From a virus, in IMG/VR virus record IMGVR_UViG_3300023174_005338, positions 62,001-126,000 of that record: 64,000 bases of DNA. The stretch is one strand, 5' to 3'. This document shows, one piece after another, positions 33,512-41,135 of the stretch (position 1 is its first letter; every line of letters starts with the position of its first letter). The notes beneath the pieces were generated by a model. It was not told the DNA's origin, did not search any database, and worked only from the letters and a program-made list of their open reading frames with translations. The translations under genes and the position numbers were made by a program.

Positions 33512-33540
33512 TTAAAAAGCACCATATATACTGCTATAAT
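33512..33540 (+). promoter_or_regulatory. Weak promoter of the rubredoxin gene
   Basis: TATAAT at 33535-33540 with TTAAAA 17 bp upstream. The -10 is perfect, the -35 poor, so an activator or other sigma factor may be involved. Confidence 0.45.
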
Positions 33541-33564
33541 ATAGTTTTTTAATAGGAGAATACT

Positions 33565-33696
33565 ATGGAACAATATGTGTGCCAGGTATGTGGTCACGTG
33601 CATGACGAAACCACCGAAGGTGCTTGGGAAGATCTTTCAGACAACTTCATTTGTCCAGAATGTGGTTGTTTCAAAGATGAATATGTTATAATGTAA
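33565..33696 (+). CDS. Rubredoxin
   Basis: A 43-residue frame with ATG at 33565 after AATAGGAGAATACT. Two CxxC pairs are present: CQVCGHVHD and CPECGCFKD, with the aromatic and acidic residues of rubredoxins (YVCQVCG, WEDLSDNFICPECG). It binds one iron and passes electrons; the rubrerythrin gene 34 bp downstream is the likely partner. It is slightly shorter than the usual 52 residues. Confidence 0.85.
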   Translation: MEQYVCQVCGHVHDETTEGAWEDLSDNFICPECGCFKDEYVIM

Positions 33697-33730
33697 CGTA
33701 GATTTATTTTTTTTTAAAGGAGTAGTAAAA

Positions 33731-34168
33731 ATGGCAAAATCCGTAAAAGGAACCCGTACCGAGAGCAATCTCAAAGAAGCATTTGCTGGTGAGAGCCAAG
33801 CAAACCGTCGTTATTTGTATTTCGCAAACATGGCCGACGTGGCAGGGGCACCAGACGTAGCCGCAGTGTTCCGTAGCACAGCCGAAGGTGAAACAGGACA
33901 TGCCCATGGTCACATGGAATACCTGATCACTGGTGGAGCCGGCGAACCTGGTACCAGCATGCCTGCCAGCACTGTGGCTGAAGCCCTAGAAGCTGCCATC
34001 CACGGCGAAACACATGAGTACAGTGACATGTATCCTGGCATGGCCAAGGAAGCACGTGACGAAGGTTTTGACGAAATCGCTGACTGGTTTGAAACACTAG
34101 CCAAGGCAGAACGCAGCCACGCCAACAAGTTTACCAAGACCTTAGCGGCTCACAAGGCCGAGCAGTAA
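33731..34168 (+). CDS. Rubrerythrin, di-iron domain only
   Basis: 145 residues with the ferritin-like four-helix bundle: [43 protein letters not shown] and [15 protein letters not shown] supply the Glu/His iron ligands. The C-terminal rubredoxin domain of classical rubrerythrin is missing and is instead encoded separately upstream. It reduces hydrogen peroxide. The AAAGGAG ribosome binding site is strong. Confidence 0.9.
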   Translation: MAKSVKGTRTESNLKEAFAGESQANRRYLYFANMADVAGAPDVAAVFRSTAEGETGHAHGHMEYLITGGAGEPGTSMPASTVAEALEAAIHGETHEYSDMYPGMAKEARDEGFDEIADWFETLAKAERSHANKFTKTLAAHKAEQ

Positions 34169-34182
34169 TCGGAGGCAGGAGT

Positions 34183-34488
34183 GTGCAAGTAGTCAGCTGG
34201 CACGACTGGTTGGACAGGCACATTCCTTACTACGAGAAGGAACGGCAACAAAATCGTTATTACAACAATCCACCAGCGTCGGTGCTGATAGTCGACCCTG
34301 TGGATCGCAATCGACGTGTAGGCCTGCGTGGTTTTGCCTGGTCAACCTGGGAAGCCATGGATGCGGACATACGAGTTCTGCGCTACAGAGCCGAACCTGT
34401 GTTCCTGGACAATGACACACATCAACGCTGGTATTGGGTGTTCTGGGATGCCAACGAAGCACTAATGGCAGTGATAAGATTGTCATGA
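34183..34488 (+). CDS. Hypothetical protein
   Basis: 101 residues from a GTG at 34183 with GGAGGCAGGA upstream. Contains VVSWHDWLDRHIPYYEKERQ and WYWVFWDANEALMAVIRL. Soluble and Trp-rich. Possibly co-transcribed with rubrerythrin (14-bp gap). Overlaps the next gene by ATGA. Confidence 0.55.
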   Translation: MQVVSWHDWLDRHIPYYEKERQQNRYYNNPPASVLIVDPVDRNRRVGLRGFAWSTWEAMDADIRVLRYRAEPVFLDNDTHQRWYWVFWDANEALMAVIRLS

Positions 34489-34736
34489 ACATACGATTAC
34501 GATTCGCCTGGTTGCCTACTCAAATGACTAGTGGACAACGCATATGGTTAACACATTACTGGCATCATCAATATCTGTATGATGAAACCACAGGACGGCC
34601 GCCTTTGTGGGGTCGGCACTTTGAGTTTACAGAAACCAAGGCCGAACAAACTTTTCGAGTCTTAAAAGAAAGTGTGTTACATAATCGAAATGTTTGGAAC
34701 GAATACGAACTGACCAAAAAGGATAAAAATGCTTGA
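34485..34736 (+). CDS. Hypothetical protein
   Basis: 83 residues from the ATG at 34485 (a longer frame upstream was rejected). MNIRLRFAWLPTQMTSGQRI and HYWHHQYLYDETTGRPPLWG, then a Lys-rich end. Function unknown; it overlaps the aldolase gene by 8 bp. Confidence 0.55.
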   Translation: MNIRLRFAWLPTQMTSGQRIWLTHYWHHQYLYDETTGRPPLWGRHFEFTETKAEQTFRVLKESVLHNRNVWNEYELTKKDKNA

Positions 34737-35361
34737 AACAATATGTGAAACACTGGTAGAAGCTTATCGCCGCAACTGGATTACCAGTCGGGATGGCAAC
34801 GTAAGTATTCGTCATCACGATAGAGATCATTTCTACATTACGCCATCCAGTGTACGCAAGCAGACTCTTCAACCAGATCAGTTCAAGAAGATTGGCATCT
34901 TGGACGATGTGTGGAGAGATGGTCCAGAATGGATAGAGTTGCCCTACACTGACATCAGTGCCAATCTAAAACCGTCGGGAGAGATCCCCTTGCATTTTGG
35001 CCTACAGAAACGTATGGGTCAGCACTCGGAAGAAGTGCGTGTAGTGCTCCATGTACATCCTACCTACTCGGTGGCGGCCATGCATGCGGGCATACAGTTA
35101 AATGAGTTGGTGCGAGATTTTCCAGAACTTTCAAGATACACACGAGTGGCCGCCAATGTTCCAGATGTGCCACCAATCAGTCAAGAACTAGCAGATCAAT
35201 GTTTTGAAAAGTTAGAACTGGATGATTTAGGCAACATAGCCTACGACATCGTGGGCATACGAGGACATGGAGTAGTGGCTGTTGATACCAATCCCTGGCG
35301 TGCCTATGAGCATATTGAAAGATTAGAACACATCTGCAAGATAGTGCTGGCCAGCAAATAA
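34729..35361 (+). CDS. Class II aldolase/adducin family protein
   Basis: 210 residues. The N-terminal RDGNVSIR, then LKPSGEIPLHFGLQKRM with the catalytic Glu, VVLHVHPTYSVAAM with the zinc HxH, and GHGVVAVDTNPWRAYEHIE with the third His cover the fold. Family members are fuculose-, ribulose- or methylthioribulose-phosphate aldolases and dehydratases; the exact substrate is not clear. It follows the redox genes without a gap and may be an auxiliary metabolic gene. Confidence 0.85.
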   Translation: MLETICETLVEAYRRNWITSRDGNVSIRHHDRDHFYITPSSVRKQTLQPDQFKKIGILDDVWRDGPEWIELPYTDISANLKPSGEIPLHFGLQKRMGQHSEEVRVVLHVHPTYSVAAMHAGIQLNELVRDFPELSRYTRVAANVPDVPPISQELADQCFEKLELDDLGNIAYDIVGIRGHGVVAVDTNPWRAYEHIERLEHICKIVLASK

Positions 35362-35382
35362 TTTTAAAACAACTGACCTAGA

Positions 35383-35889
35383 TCACTTGCCTTTGCGAAC
35401 TTCACCGGTTTGGTCGGGCCACCAATCAGGATCTGGATCCAGACGATTTTTATACAAGGCCTTGATTCTGCGTTCGTATTCTTCTTTGCTGCCTTTGACA
35501 CGGCCCGATACCACATCCAACACATAGTTCAAGGTCACTGCATTGGCACTCAGTGTGGCACAACGTGCTGTGACTTCATTTTTCAGCAAATCCAGCAAGA
35601 TGCTTTCAGAGCTGTCTGCCAGCACCCTAACGTATTTTTTGGGCACATGCAGGTCTATGGTGCTGTACACAAAATCATAGTGCGGAGCCGGACAACAGTG
35701 CAGGATGTATTCGTCCTTGACTTCTATGCGTTTGAACCCATCCTTGTTGTACCACACCGCACGATTGTCCGTGAGTTCATCAGGCTCGCCGAATTTCTTG
35801 GTCAAACTCTTTACAAATGCCACAGGCTCCTCGTTTTTCCAGGTAGTCAGTGACGCTCGGCTTTCCAGGATTATCTGATGTATTTTCAT
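35383..35889 (-). CDS. Possible internal head protein (capsid-targeting N-terminus)
   Basis: 168 residues from the ATG at 35889; a longer frame to 36009 would overlap the upstream gene and lacks a signal. It opens MKIHQIILESRASLTTW, which fits a T4 capsid-targeting sequence with an ILE cleavage site before S, much as T4 internal proteins start. A late-type box GATAAATA precedes it. The rest, LTKKFGEPDELTDNRAVWYN and YILHCCPAPHYDF, has no family I know. A packaged, injected protein is inferred. Confidence 0.55.
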   Translation of the reverse strand: MKIHQIILESRASLTTWKNEEPVAFVKSLTKKFGEPDELTDNRAVWYNKDGFKRIEVKDEYILHCCPAPHYDFVYSTIDLHVPKKYVRVLADSSESILLDLLKNEVTARCATLSANAVTLNYVLDVVSGRVKGSKEEYERRIKALYKNRLDPDPDWWPDQTGEVRKGK

Positions 35890-35896
35890 ATTAGTT

Positions 35897-36508
35897 CTAT
35901 TTATCGCGGGTCCAGAATCCAACACGTTCGTCTGAGGCGCTGGAATACCAACTGTAGCCCGGCGGTGGTGTAGGATCTTGACCCTGCCAAACAGGTATGA
36001 TTTCGTCACTGTTGTGATTGCGGAAATCGTCGTTGTATCTAAGATGTATTTCTATCACACGGTCACCAATGTATTCCACGTTGATCCATTCTTGAGTGCG
36101 TGCCAGCCCCTGTAACCAGGTGGGCAAGGGCAGAAAATCTGCAATGCGTCGCCATAGGCAAAATCTATCCAGACGCTCCCCATCACGAAAACCCTGTACT
36201 GTCAGTTGAGGTTGCCCCCAGTGATAGTCCACACTGATGTGTAGACCCAACAACCACTCACACCAAAAATGTCCGTCGGGCACCAGGTGGTCATCATCGG
36301 CGGTCAACCACAGCCGTTGAGCACCACGGCCCATCATGCGTATGTTGGTTATGGGTCGGACCACGTACCAGGCCGGTTCTGGAACAGTAATTCCTGCTGG
36401 TCCGGCCCGCAGGCCCTGCTGTCGTGCCACTATCAGTTTGTCGTAGATCCATAACCAGTCCTGAGGACATGTTGCCCATACATCACAGTCACTGACAGTT
36501 TCTATCAT
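35897..36508 (-). CDS. Conserved phage protein, ATP-grasp-like fragment?
   Basis: 203 residues. WLWIYDKLIVARQQGLRAGP and WYVVRPITNIRMMGRGAQRL resemble proteins seen in T4-like marine phages and weakly recall the ATP-grasp N-terminal region. No full ATP-binding set is visible. The end YSWYSSASDERVGFW is Tyr/Trp-rich. It lies upstream of the internal-protein candidate on the same strand. Confidence 0.5.
   Translation of the reverse strand: MIETVSDCDVWATCPQDWLWIYDKLIVARQQGLRAGPAGITVPEPAWYVVRPITNIRMMGRGAQRLWLTADDDHLVPDGHFWCEWLLGLHISVDYHWGQPQLTVQGFRDGERLDRFCLWRRIADFLPLPTWLQGLARTQEWINVEYIGDRVIEIHLRYNDDFRNHNSDEIIPVWQGQDPTPPPGYSWYSSASDERVGFWTRDK
35898..35905 (-). promoter_or_regulatory. T4-like late promoter box
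   Basis: The minus strand reads GATAAATA, ending 8 bp from the ATG at 35889; the predicted leader is only about 3 bases. Confidence 0.5.
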
Positions 36509-36591
36509 GATCTCATTATATATCTGTTAATCTGCCTCAGACAACAGTTCTGGTGTCACACTGCTGTAACACACGGTCCTGTAAATAATGT

Positions 36592-37416
36592 ATGACAGGC
36601 CGCACTTATAGATCAATATTCATTTCAGACGTTCACCTTGGTACCAAGGACTGCAAGGCTGAACAACTCAACAACTTTCTCAAACACCACACCTGTGAAA
36701 CACTTTATCTTGTGGGTGACATCATAGACGCCTGGAAGATACAACAGAACAAATGGCGTTGGAAACAGAGCCATACCAATGTGATCCGTAGAGTGTTGGG
36801 TCATGCCAAACGTGGCACCAGAGTAATCTATGTGGCCGGCAATCATGACGAATTTCTCAGACCACTAATACCCTATGGCATAGGATTTGGCATGGTGGAA
36901 GTGGTCAATCAAACCGAACACATAGGTCTAGACGGACGTCACTACCTGGTCACACACGGGGATCTGTTTGATGGCATCACGAGGATCACACCTTGGCTGA
37001 GTTTCTTGGGTGATAGGCTGTATGATTTTGTGCTGAACCTCAACAGCAGATTCAACTGGCTACGTCATAGGCTGGGCTTTGGTTACTGGAGTTTGAGCAA
37101 GTTCTTGAAATATCGTGTGAAAAAAGCTGTGGACTTTGTGTTCCAGTTTGAACGCAACTTGGCCGCGTACTGCAAGAAGCGTGGGTTTGATGGGGTTATC
37201 TGCGGGCACATACATCATGCAGAAATCCGCGACATAGATGGTGTTGCCTACATGAATGATGGCGACTGGGTGGAATCAATGACTGCCCTGGTTGAACATC
37301 ACGATGGCAGGTGGGAAATAGTTACATGGACCAAGGAGATGGACGATGTGGTTGCTGATGTTGATAGCAGTTCACGTGAACAATCCCCAAGACGTGCCCG
37401 GAAGAGCAAGCATTGA
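36592..37416 (+). CDS. LpxH-like UDP-diacylglucosamine hydrolase
   Basis: 274 residues of the calcineurin-like phosphoesterase superfamily, close to UDP-2,3-diacylglucosamine diphosphatases. FISDVHLGTKDC, LVGDIIDAW, VAGNHDEFL, THGDLFD and CGHIHHAEI are all present. In bacteria this enzyme makes lipid X for lipid A. A basic, Ser/Arg-rich tail follows the domain. A variant late box TGTAAATA ends 4 bp before the start. The next gene but one is a glycosyltransferase, so a host-derived surface-lipid module is likely. Confidence 0.82.
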   Translation: MTGRTYRSIFISDVHLGTKDCKAEQLNNFLKHHTCETLYLVGDIIDAWKIQQNKWRWKQSHTNVIRRVLGHAKRGTRVIYVAGNHDEFLRPLIPYGIGFGMVEVVNQTEHIGLDGRHYLVTHGDLFDGITRITPWLSFLGDRLYDFVLNLNSRFNWLRHRLGFGYWSLSKFLKYRVKKAVDFVFQFERNLAAYCKKRGFDGVICGHIHHAEIRDIDGVAYMNDGDWVESMTALVEHHDGRWEIVTWTKEMDDVVADVDSSSREQSPRRARKSKH

Positions 37417-37519
37417 GTTTGCCACCAAAGCAGAATGCATGCGAGCACAGGCCACAGTGGCCTATTGGCTCAAGTTTGACAGTTTCAAGGTAGTCACACA
37501 ATGCCAAAAACGATCCTGA
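37346..37519 (+). CDS. Small secreted or membrane-bound phage protein
   Basis: A 57-residue frame with ATG at 37346 after CCAAGGAGATGGACG, overlapping the LpxH-like gene by 71 bp and the glycosyltransferase by 19 bp. MWLLMLIAVHVNNPQDVPGR and FATKAECMRAQATVAYWLKF resemble short proteins found in cyanophages. The hydrophobic start may be a signal or anchor. Confidence 0.65.
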   Translation: MWLLMLIAVHVNNPQDVPGRASIEFATKAECMRAQATVAYWLKFDSFKVVTQCQKRS

Positions 37520-38508
37520 TCATAACTGACAATGTGCCCGGTCAAATCAACGGTGTGGTCACAACTTTCAAAAACTTGGAAGATTGCGCTGACCGTGACG
37601 GTTATCGTGTTGTTTATGTTGATCCCAGCCAGTTCCCTAATTTTGCTTGCCCTGGTTATGCTGAAGTTCGCTTGTGCTGGCCGCACGGTATCAGTAAAAA
37701 AATTAAGGCATTACGTCCAGACTTTATACACATCGCTACGGAAGGTCCGGTAGGTTTCTTTGCTCGCTGGTGGTGCGAACGCAATCACGTTCCTTACAAC
37801 ACAAGTTACCACACGGACTTTGCCAAGTTTTTGAAACGCATGTATCATGTTCCGGAGTCTTGGACCTGGTGGTATCTGCGTTGGTTTCATAAAAATAGTC
37901 AACGTGTGTTGGTCACAACTGCCAGCATCGAGCAAGAGTTAACGGCCCGTGGCTTTGAGAATCTTCGAGTCTGGACACGCGGTGTGGATCGAACTTATTT
38001 TTCCAGCAGTCTGCGAACTGGTTCCAATGTTAGACCCGTGTTGCTCAGCGTGGGACGTGTGTCAAAAGAAAAAGGTCTGGATGATTTCTGTCGGCTGGAT
38101 ATGCCGTGGTGTGAAAAAATCGTAGTAGGCGATGGTCCTTATCGAGCCGAACTAGAACGCAGATACCCCACGGTGAAATTTGTGGGCGCACAGCGTGGTC
38201 TGGAACTGGCCAGTTACTATGCACAGGCTGATGTGTTTGTGTTCACCAGCCGGGCCGATACATTTGGCGTGGTCAACATCGAAGCCCTGGCCTGTGGCAC
38301 TCCAGTGGCGGCCTATCCTGTGCCTGGGCCCATAGACATAGTAGAATCTGGTGTAACAGGATACCTGGACTGGAATCTTGCTCATGCCGTGGAACGCTGT
38401 TTGACTCTGGATCGTGATCGGGTGGAACAGGCCAGTCGTCGTTGGACCTGGGACGCATGTTGGCGCATATTCCGTGACAATTTAGTAGACATAAATCGGG
38501 CACAATGA
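37501..38508 (+). CDS. GT4-type glycosyltransferase
   Basis: 335 residues with a GT-B fold. The N-terminal half has ILIITDNVPGQINGVVTTF and DFIHIATEGPVGFFARW; the C-terminal half has LLSVGRVSKEKGLDDF, IVVGDGPYRAELE and FTSRADTFGVVNIEALACG, the donor-binding site. Close relatives transfer mannose, glucose or galactose to lipids. With the LpxH-like gene it could remodel host lipid A or glycolipids and block superinfection. Confidence 0.88.
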   Translation: MPKTILIITDNVPGQINGVVTTFKNLEDCADRDGYRVVYVDPSQFPNFACPGYAEVRLCWPHGISKKIKALRPDFIHIATEGPVGFFARWWCERNHVPYNTSYHTDFAKFLKRMYHVPESWTWWYLRWFHKNSQRVLVTTASIEQELTARGFENLRVWTRGVDRTYFSSSLRTGSNVRPVLLSVGRVSKEKGLDDFCRLDMPWCEKIVVGDGPYRAELERRYPTVKFVGAQRGLELASYYAQADVFVFTSRADTFGVVNIEALACGTPVAAYPVPGPIDIVESGVTGYLDWNLAHAVERCLTLDRDRVEQASRRWTWDACWRIFRDNLVDINRAQ

Positions 38509-38568
38509 TTAGGTGCCGCCGGAGCCCGTAACCGGACATAATCTGTTGCGTAAAAACAACACCCAAAC

Positions 38569-38593
38569 GCCCTAGTAAAATAGGGCTTTTTCT
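38569..38593 (+). terminator. Intrinsic terminator
   Basis: GCCCTA-GTAAAA-TAGGGC followed by TTTTTCTT ends the lipid-module transcript. Confidence 0.82.
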
Positions 38594-38609
38594 TGGGTTT
38601 ACCAAAAGG

Positions 38610-38638
38610 TTGACCAGAATTTACCGATTTGCTATACT
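38610..38638 (+). promoter_or_regulatory. Strong early promoter
   Basis: TTGACC at 38610-38615, 17-bp spacer, TATACT at 38633-38638. Nearly identical to the promoters at 13127 and 38966, down to the leader. Confidence 0.82.
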
Positions 38639-38668
38639 AGTATTATAGTAAACAATAAGGAGCAAAAG

Positions 38669-38941
38669 ATGAGCAAACTTACAGCATACACAGTAGAAAT
38701 TTACAAAGCCGATCGCCGTGTCAAGGCTGGTCGCAGACTGGTTGAGAAGCGTGATTTTGAGCCAGTTACCCAAGATTATATCAACAGCGTGGTTGGAGGT
38801 TTCAAGTCCCGAGGCTTTATTGCAGAAGTTCACGAAACCTTTGTGACCAAGAAAAACCTCATGGGTGGTCGGGAATTCACTGAGCGGTATGATACTCCGC
38901 ACTTTTGCTCACCTGCAAGTGAGAGCTACTGGTCAGCCTAA
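38669..38941 (+). CDS. Hypothetical early protein
   Basis: 90 residues after AATAAGGAGCAAAAG. MSKLTAYTVEIYKADRRVKA, then FKSRGFIAEVHETFVTKKN; a basic alpha/beta protein. No family recognised. Single-gene unit between a terminator and the operator at 38942. Confidence 0.6.
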   Translation: MSKLTAYTVEIYKADRRVKAGRRLVEKRDFEPVTQDYINSVVGGFKSRGFIAEVHETFVTKKNLMGGREFTERYDTPHFCSPASESYWSA

Positions 38942-38957
38942 GTTAGCGGGCACTAAC
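38942..38957. promoter_or_regulatory. Palindromic operator, copy 3
   Basis: GTTAGCGGGCACTAAC, the palindrome with a changed centre, ends 8 bp before the -35 box, just as copy 2 does. Confidence 0.55.
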
Positions 38958-38965
38958 CTGCCCGG

Positions 38966-38994
38966 TTGACCAGAATTTACCGATTTGCTATAAT
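38966..38994 (+). promoter_or_regulatory. Strong early promoter
   Basis: TTGACC at 38966-38971, 17-bp spacer, TATAAT at 38989-38994. Confidence 0.85.
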
Positions 38995-39024
38995 AGTTGT
39001 ATAGTTAATAAAAAGGAGCAGAAG

Positions 39025-39372
39025 ATGACAGAAATCAACAACATTATCCAAGTGAACACCATCGTAAACGAAGCCAAACAGGCCGCCCGCGAAGCCGCTG
39101 AAAAATTCTTCCAGGACAAGCTGGGTGGCAAGGATCAATACTCGTGTGGTTTTGCCTGGGTCGACATCTATGGTGTCAAAGGCAATACCCGTCTTGGTAA
39201 AGCATTCAAGGCCGCAGGTATCCGTAAAAGTTATACCGGCAGTTACCAGATCTGGAATCCGTCGGAAATGGCTGTGCAAAACATCGACACCCTTGAAGCC
39301 GGTGCCGAAGCGGCCGCAAAGGTGTTTGAGAAATATGGTTTCAGTGCATACGCAGGCAGCCGACTAGATTAA
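39025..39372 (+). CDS. Conserved early phage protein
   Basis: 115 residues after AAAAAGGAGCAGAAG. A helical start (NTIVNEAKQAAREAAEKFFQ) is followed by YSCGFAWVDIYGVKGNTRLG and GSYQIWNPSEM. I recall the CGFAWV.I.GVKGNT pattern from other marine phages. Function unknown; it is strongly expressed by inference and belongs to the palindrome-controlled set. Confidence 0.65.
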   Translation: MTEINNIIQVNTIVNEAKQAAREAAEKFFQDKLGGKDQYSCGFAWVDIYGVKGNTRLGKAFKAAGIRKSYTGSYQIWNPSEMAVQNIDTLEAGAEAAAKVFEKYGFSAYAGSRLD

Positions 39373-39429
39373 ACAGGCTGTAATGGGTCCGTGCGGTCCT
39401 TGGGGAGCCTTGATACCCCAGAAACTTGC

Positions 39430-39477
39430 AGTCTATTTTTACTGGTTATAGACTCTAAAGAAAAACCAGTACTTTTT
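39430..39477 (+). promoter_or_regulatory. Overlapping alternative hairpins (possible attenuator)
   Basis: AGTCTAT (39430-39436) pairs with ATAGACT (39448-39454), while TACTGGTT (39440-39447) pairs with AACCAGTA (39464-39471), followed by CTTTTT. The second, terminator-like hairpin starts inside the loop of the first, so the two cannot form a simple nested fold. Confidence 0.4.
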
Positions 39478-39491
39478 GAACAAGGAATAAA

Positions 39492-39653
39492 ATGACATTG
39501 GATCAAGCCGTAGAAATCATGAGACTGTATGCCGTAGACCAAGACATGGACGATTTGAGTTCGGTCGAGCACATGGTCCGCAACATGCGTCTGCTGACTC
39601 CAGAACAAAGCCAGGCCTTGGACACATTCATGACCGAGACTCGCAATGGCTAA
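39492..39653 (+). CDS. Small hypothetical protein
   Basis: 53 residues from the ATG at 39492 (CAAGGAATAAA upstream). Helical and acidic, with repeated Met residues. It overlaps the next gene by 8 bp. Unknown function. Confidence 0.6.
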   Translation: MTLDQAVEIMRLYAVDQDMDDLSSVEHMVRNMRLLTPEQSQALDTFMTETRNG

Positions 39654-40308
39654 ACGTCAACGACCCACTCTAGATCTCACGGCAGATCAGGTCTGGGCCG
39701 CGGCCTCGGCCGCTTACCGAGTCAATGGTGGCTACTTCAAGCAACCCGAAGTCACTGATCAAGGTGTGATAACTCGTCCCACCAATCGCGAGTTGGTACG
39801 GCAGTATCTGGTTGAGCCTGGCACTGTCACTGCCGACGATCTAGAACAAGGACGCCGATGTCGCCAAGATCTGCTGAAACAGGCCACCATGGCGGCTTTG
39901 AAGAATCAAGCTACGGAATGGACCTTGCTCACAGCCGAGATGGCCAGCCTGGACGCCGTAACCACCGACTATCAGATCAGTGTGATCACGTCCATGCCCA
40001 AGAGCCATGCTCAGAATCTCGCACGTGAAACCGTGGACACTAGATTGACCTACTGTGATTCGGATCCTGTGGGTCGGATCAACGAACGTGTGGAAGTTGT
40101 GGGCGAAGTGGTGCGTAGCAACTACAGCAGTCAATATAACACCCACTATGTGACCGTGATCACTGATGTGAATCGTCAGGTATTCTTTGCCTATCGCGAA
40201 CGCATCGATCCTGGTGTCAATGTCAAGATTTGTGGCCGTGTCAAACGACACGCTGACCGTGCCACGCAACTGAGTCGTGTCAAAATTCAAAAACAGGAGT
40301 CAGTATGA
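39646..40308 (+). CDS. Conserved phage protein with OB-like C-terminus
   Basis: 220 residues. AADQVWAAASAAYRVNGGY-type start, RPTNRELVRQYL and ISVITSMPKSHAQNLARETV lie in a helical first half. The C-terminal 80 residues (VEVVGEVVRSNYSSQYNTHY, VNVKICGRVKRHADRATQLS) look like an OB fold that might bind single-stranded nucleic acid. The family is widespread in T4-like marine phages and uncharacterised. Confidence 0.65.
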   Translation: MAKRQRPTLDLTADQVWAAASAAYRVNGGYFKQPEVTDQGVITRPTNRELVRQYLVEPGTVTADDLEQGRRCRQDLLKQATMAALKNQATEWTLLTAEMASLDAVTTDYQISVITSMPKSHAQNLARETVDTRLTYCDSDPVGRINERVEVVGEVVRSNYSSQYNTHYVTVITDVNRQVFFAYRERIDPGVNVKICGRVKRHADRATQLSRVKIQKQESV

Positions 40309-40481
40309 AGGATAGAATCATAGCATGGATCAGTCTCAACGGTCCTACCTTGGGCATAGCGACCTTGATCGTGGTCATGTTGATCATGTTGTCTGGTTGC
40401 GGCACCGTGGCTGGTCTGGGCAAGGATGTGACCAGCGCAGCCGAATGGACCAAGGACAAAATGGGTGGAGACAAGAAATGA
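40305..40481 (+). CDS. Entericidin-like small lipoprotein
   Basis: A 58-residue frame with ATG at 40305 and ACAGGAGTCAGT upstream. A basic N-terminus and hydrophobic stretch end in a lipobox (IMLSGCGTVAGLG), so C32 would be lipidated. GCGTVAGLGKDVTSAAEW is the entericidin A/B pattern. Entericidins are small envelope toxins/antidotes; a phage copy may affect the host envelope. Coupled by ATGA to its neighbours. Confidence 0.75.
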   Translation: MKDRIIAWISLNGPTLGIATLIVVMLIMLSGCGTVAGLGKDVTSAAEWTKDKMGGDKK

Positions 40482-40609
40482 GAGGATTCATTTTGGGCAT
40501 CATAGTAACTCTAGCAGTGTTGTATCCTGCTGTGACCAAAAATCTTTTGGCCCAAGCTGTGGATGTCACAAACGGTGCGGTCACAGGAATTTTGGATCAA
40601 AACAAATGA
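40478..40609 (+). CDS. Small single-helix membrane protein
   Basis: 43 residues with ATGA overlap upstream: MRGFILGIIVTLAVLYPAVT then a polar tail. It may be a membrane-anchored or secreted partner of the entericidin-like protein. Confidence 0.55.
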   Translation: MRGFILGIIVTLAVLYPAVTKNLLAQAVDVTNGAVTGILDQNK

Positions 40610-40638
40610 TTTTGGCCCACCAAATATGGCTATTATGG

Positions 40639-40667
40639 TTGACATTGGCATCAATATCAAGTATAAT
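40639..40667 (+). promoter_or_regulatory. Near-consensus promoter
   Basis: TTGACA at 40639-40644, 17-bp spacer, TATAAT at 40662-40667. The leader (CTTAGAAAGGCAACACAAA) resembles that of the gene at 19622. Confidence 0.85.
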
Positions 40668-40732
40668 GGTTATTGTAGCAAGCGGTAAATTTTTTATTAA
40701 CTCAGTAAGGCAACTTAGAAAGGCAACACAAA

Positions 40733-41062
40733 ATGGCAGCAGAAAAATTATTCACAGTAGCAGGCACAGCAACCAATGCCGATGGCACAGTCAAGGCTCG
40801 TTTTGCCAATGACTTGGTAGCTCGTATCAAGATCCTTAATAAGGCTGGTTGTACTGACATCAACTTGATCGAATTGCCTAAAGCAATGACCAAGTTGGAA
40901 GCTCTCCAGCATTTACAGAGCTTGGGTCAGACCGGTGACGCTGGCTACGCAGTAGCCAACAAGCTGGCAGAAAAGACCAAGATCGCTAAAAAGGGCGAAG
41001 TCCGGGTCAAAGCAACCAAGTCCGCTACCACAGCAAAGTCATCTGCTAAAGTAGCAGTATAA
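40733..41062 (+). CDS. Conserved phage protein, unknown function
   Basis: 109 residues. FTVAGTATNADGTVKARFAN and ELPKAMTKLEALQHLQSLGQ are familiar from small proteins of many cyanophages and pelagiphages. A Lys/Ala-rich tail follows. It has its own strong promoter. Function unknown. Confidence 0.7.
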   Translation: MAAEKLFTVAGTATNADGTVKARFANDLVARIKILNKAGCTDINLIELPKAMTKLEALQHLQSLGQTGDAGYAVANKLAEKTKIAKKGEVRVKATKSATTAKSSAKVAV

Positions 41063-41135
41063 TTCATCAGGGGCAGGTCTGTACCATAAGTCCCCTGGTA
41101 TTAATTTTGTTGTTTGTAAGCTCAGAGGCTTGATC

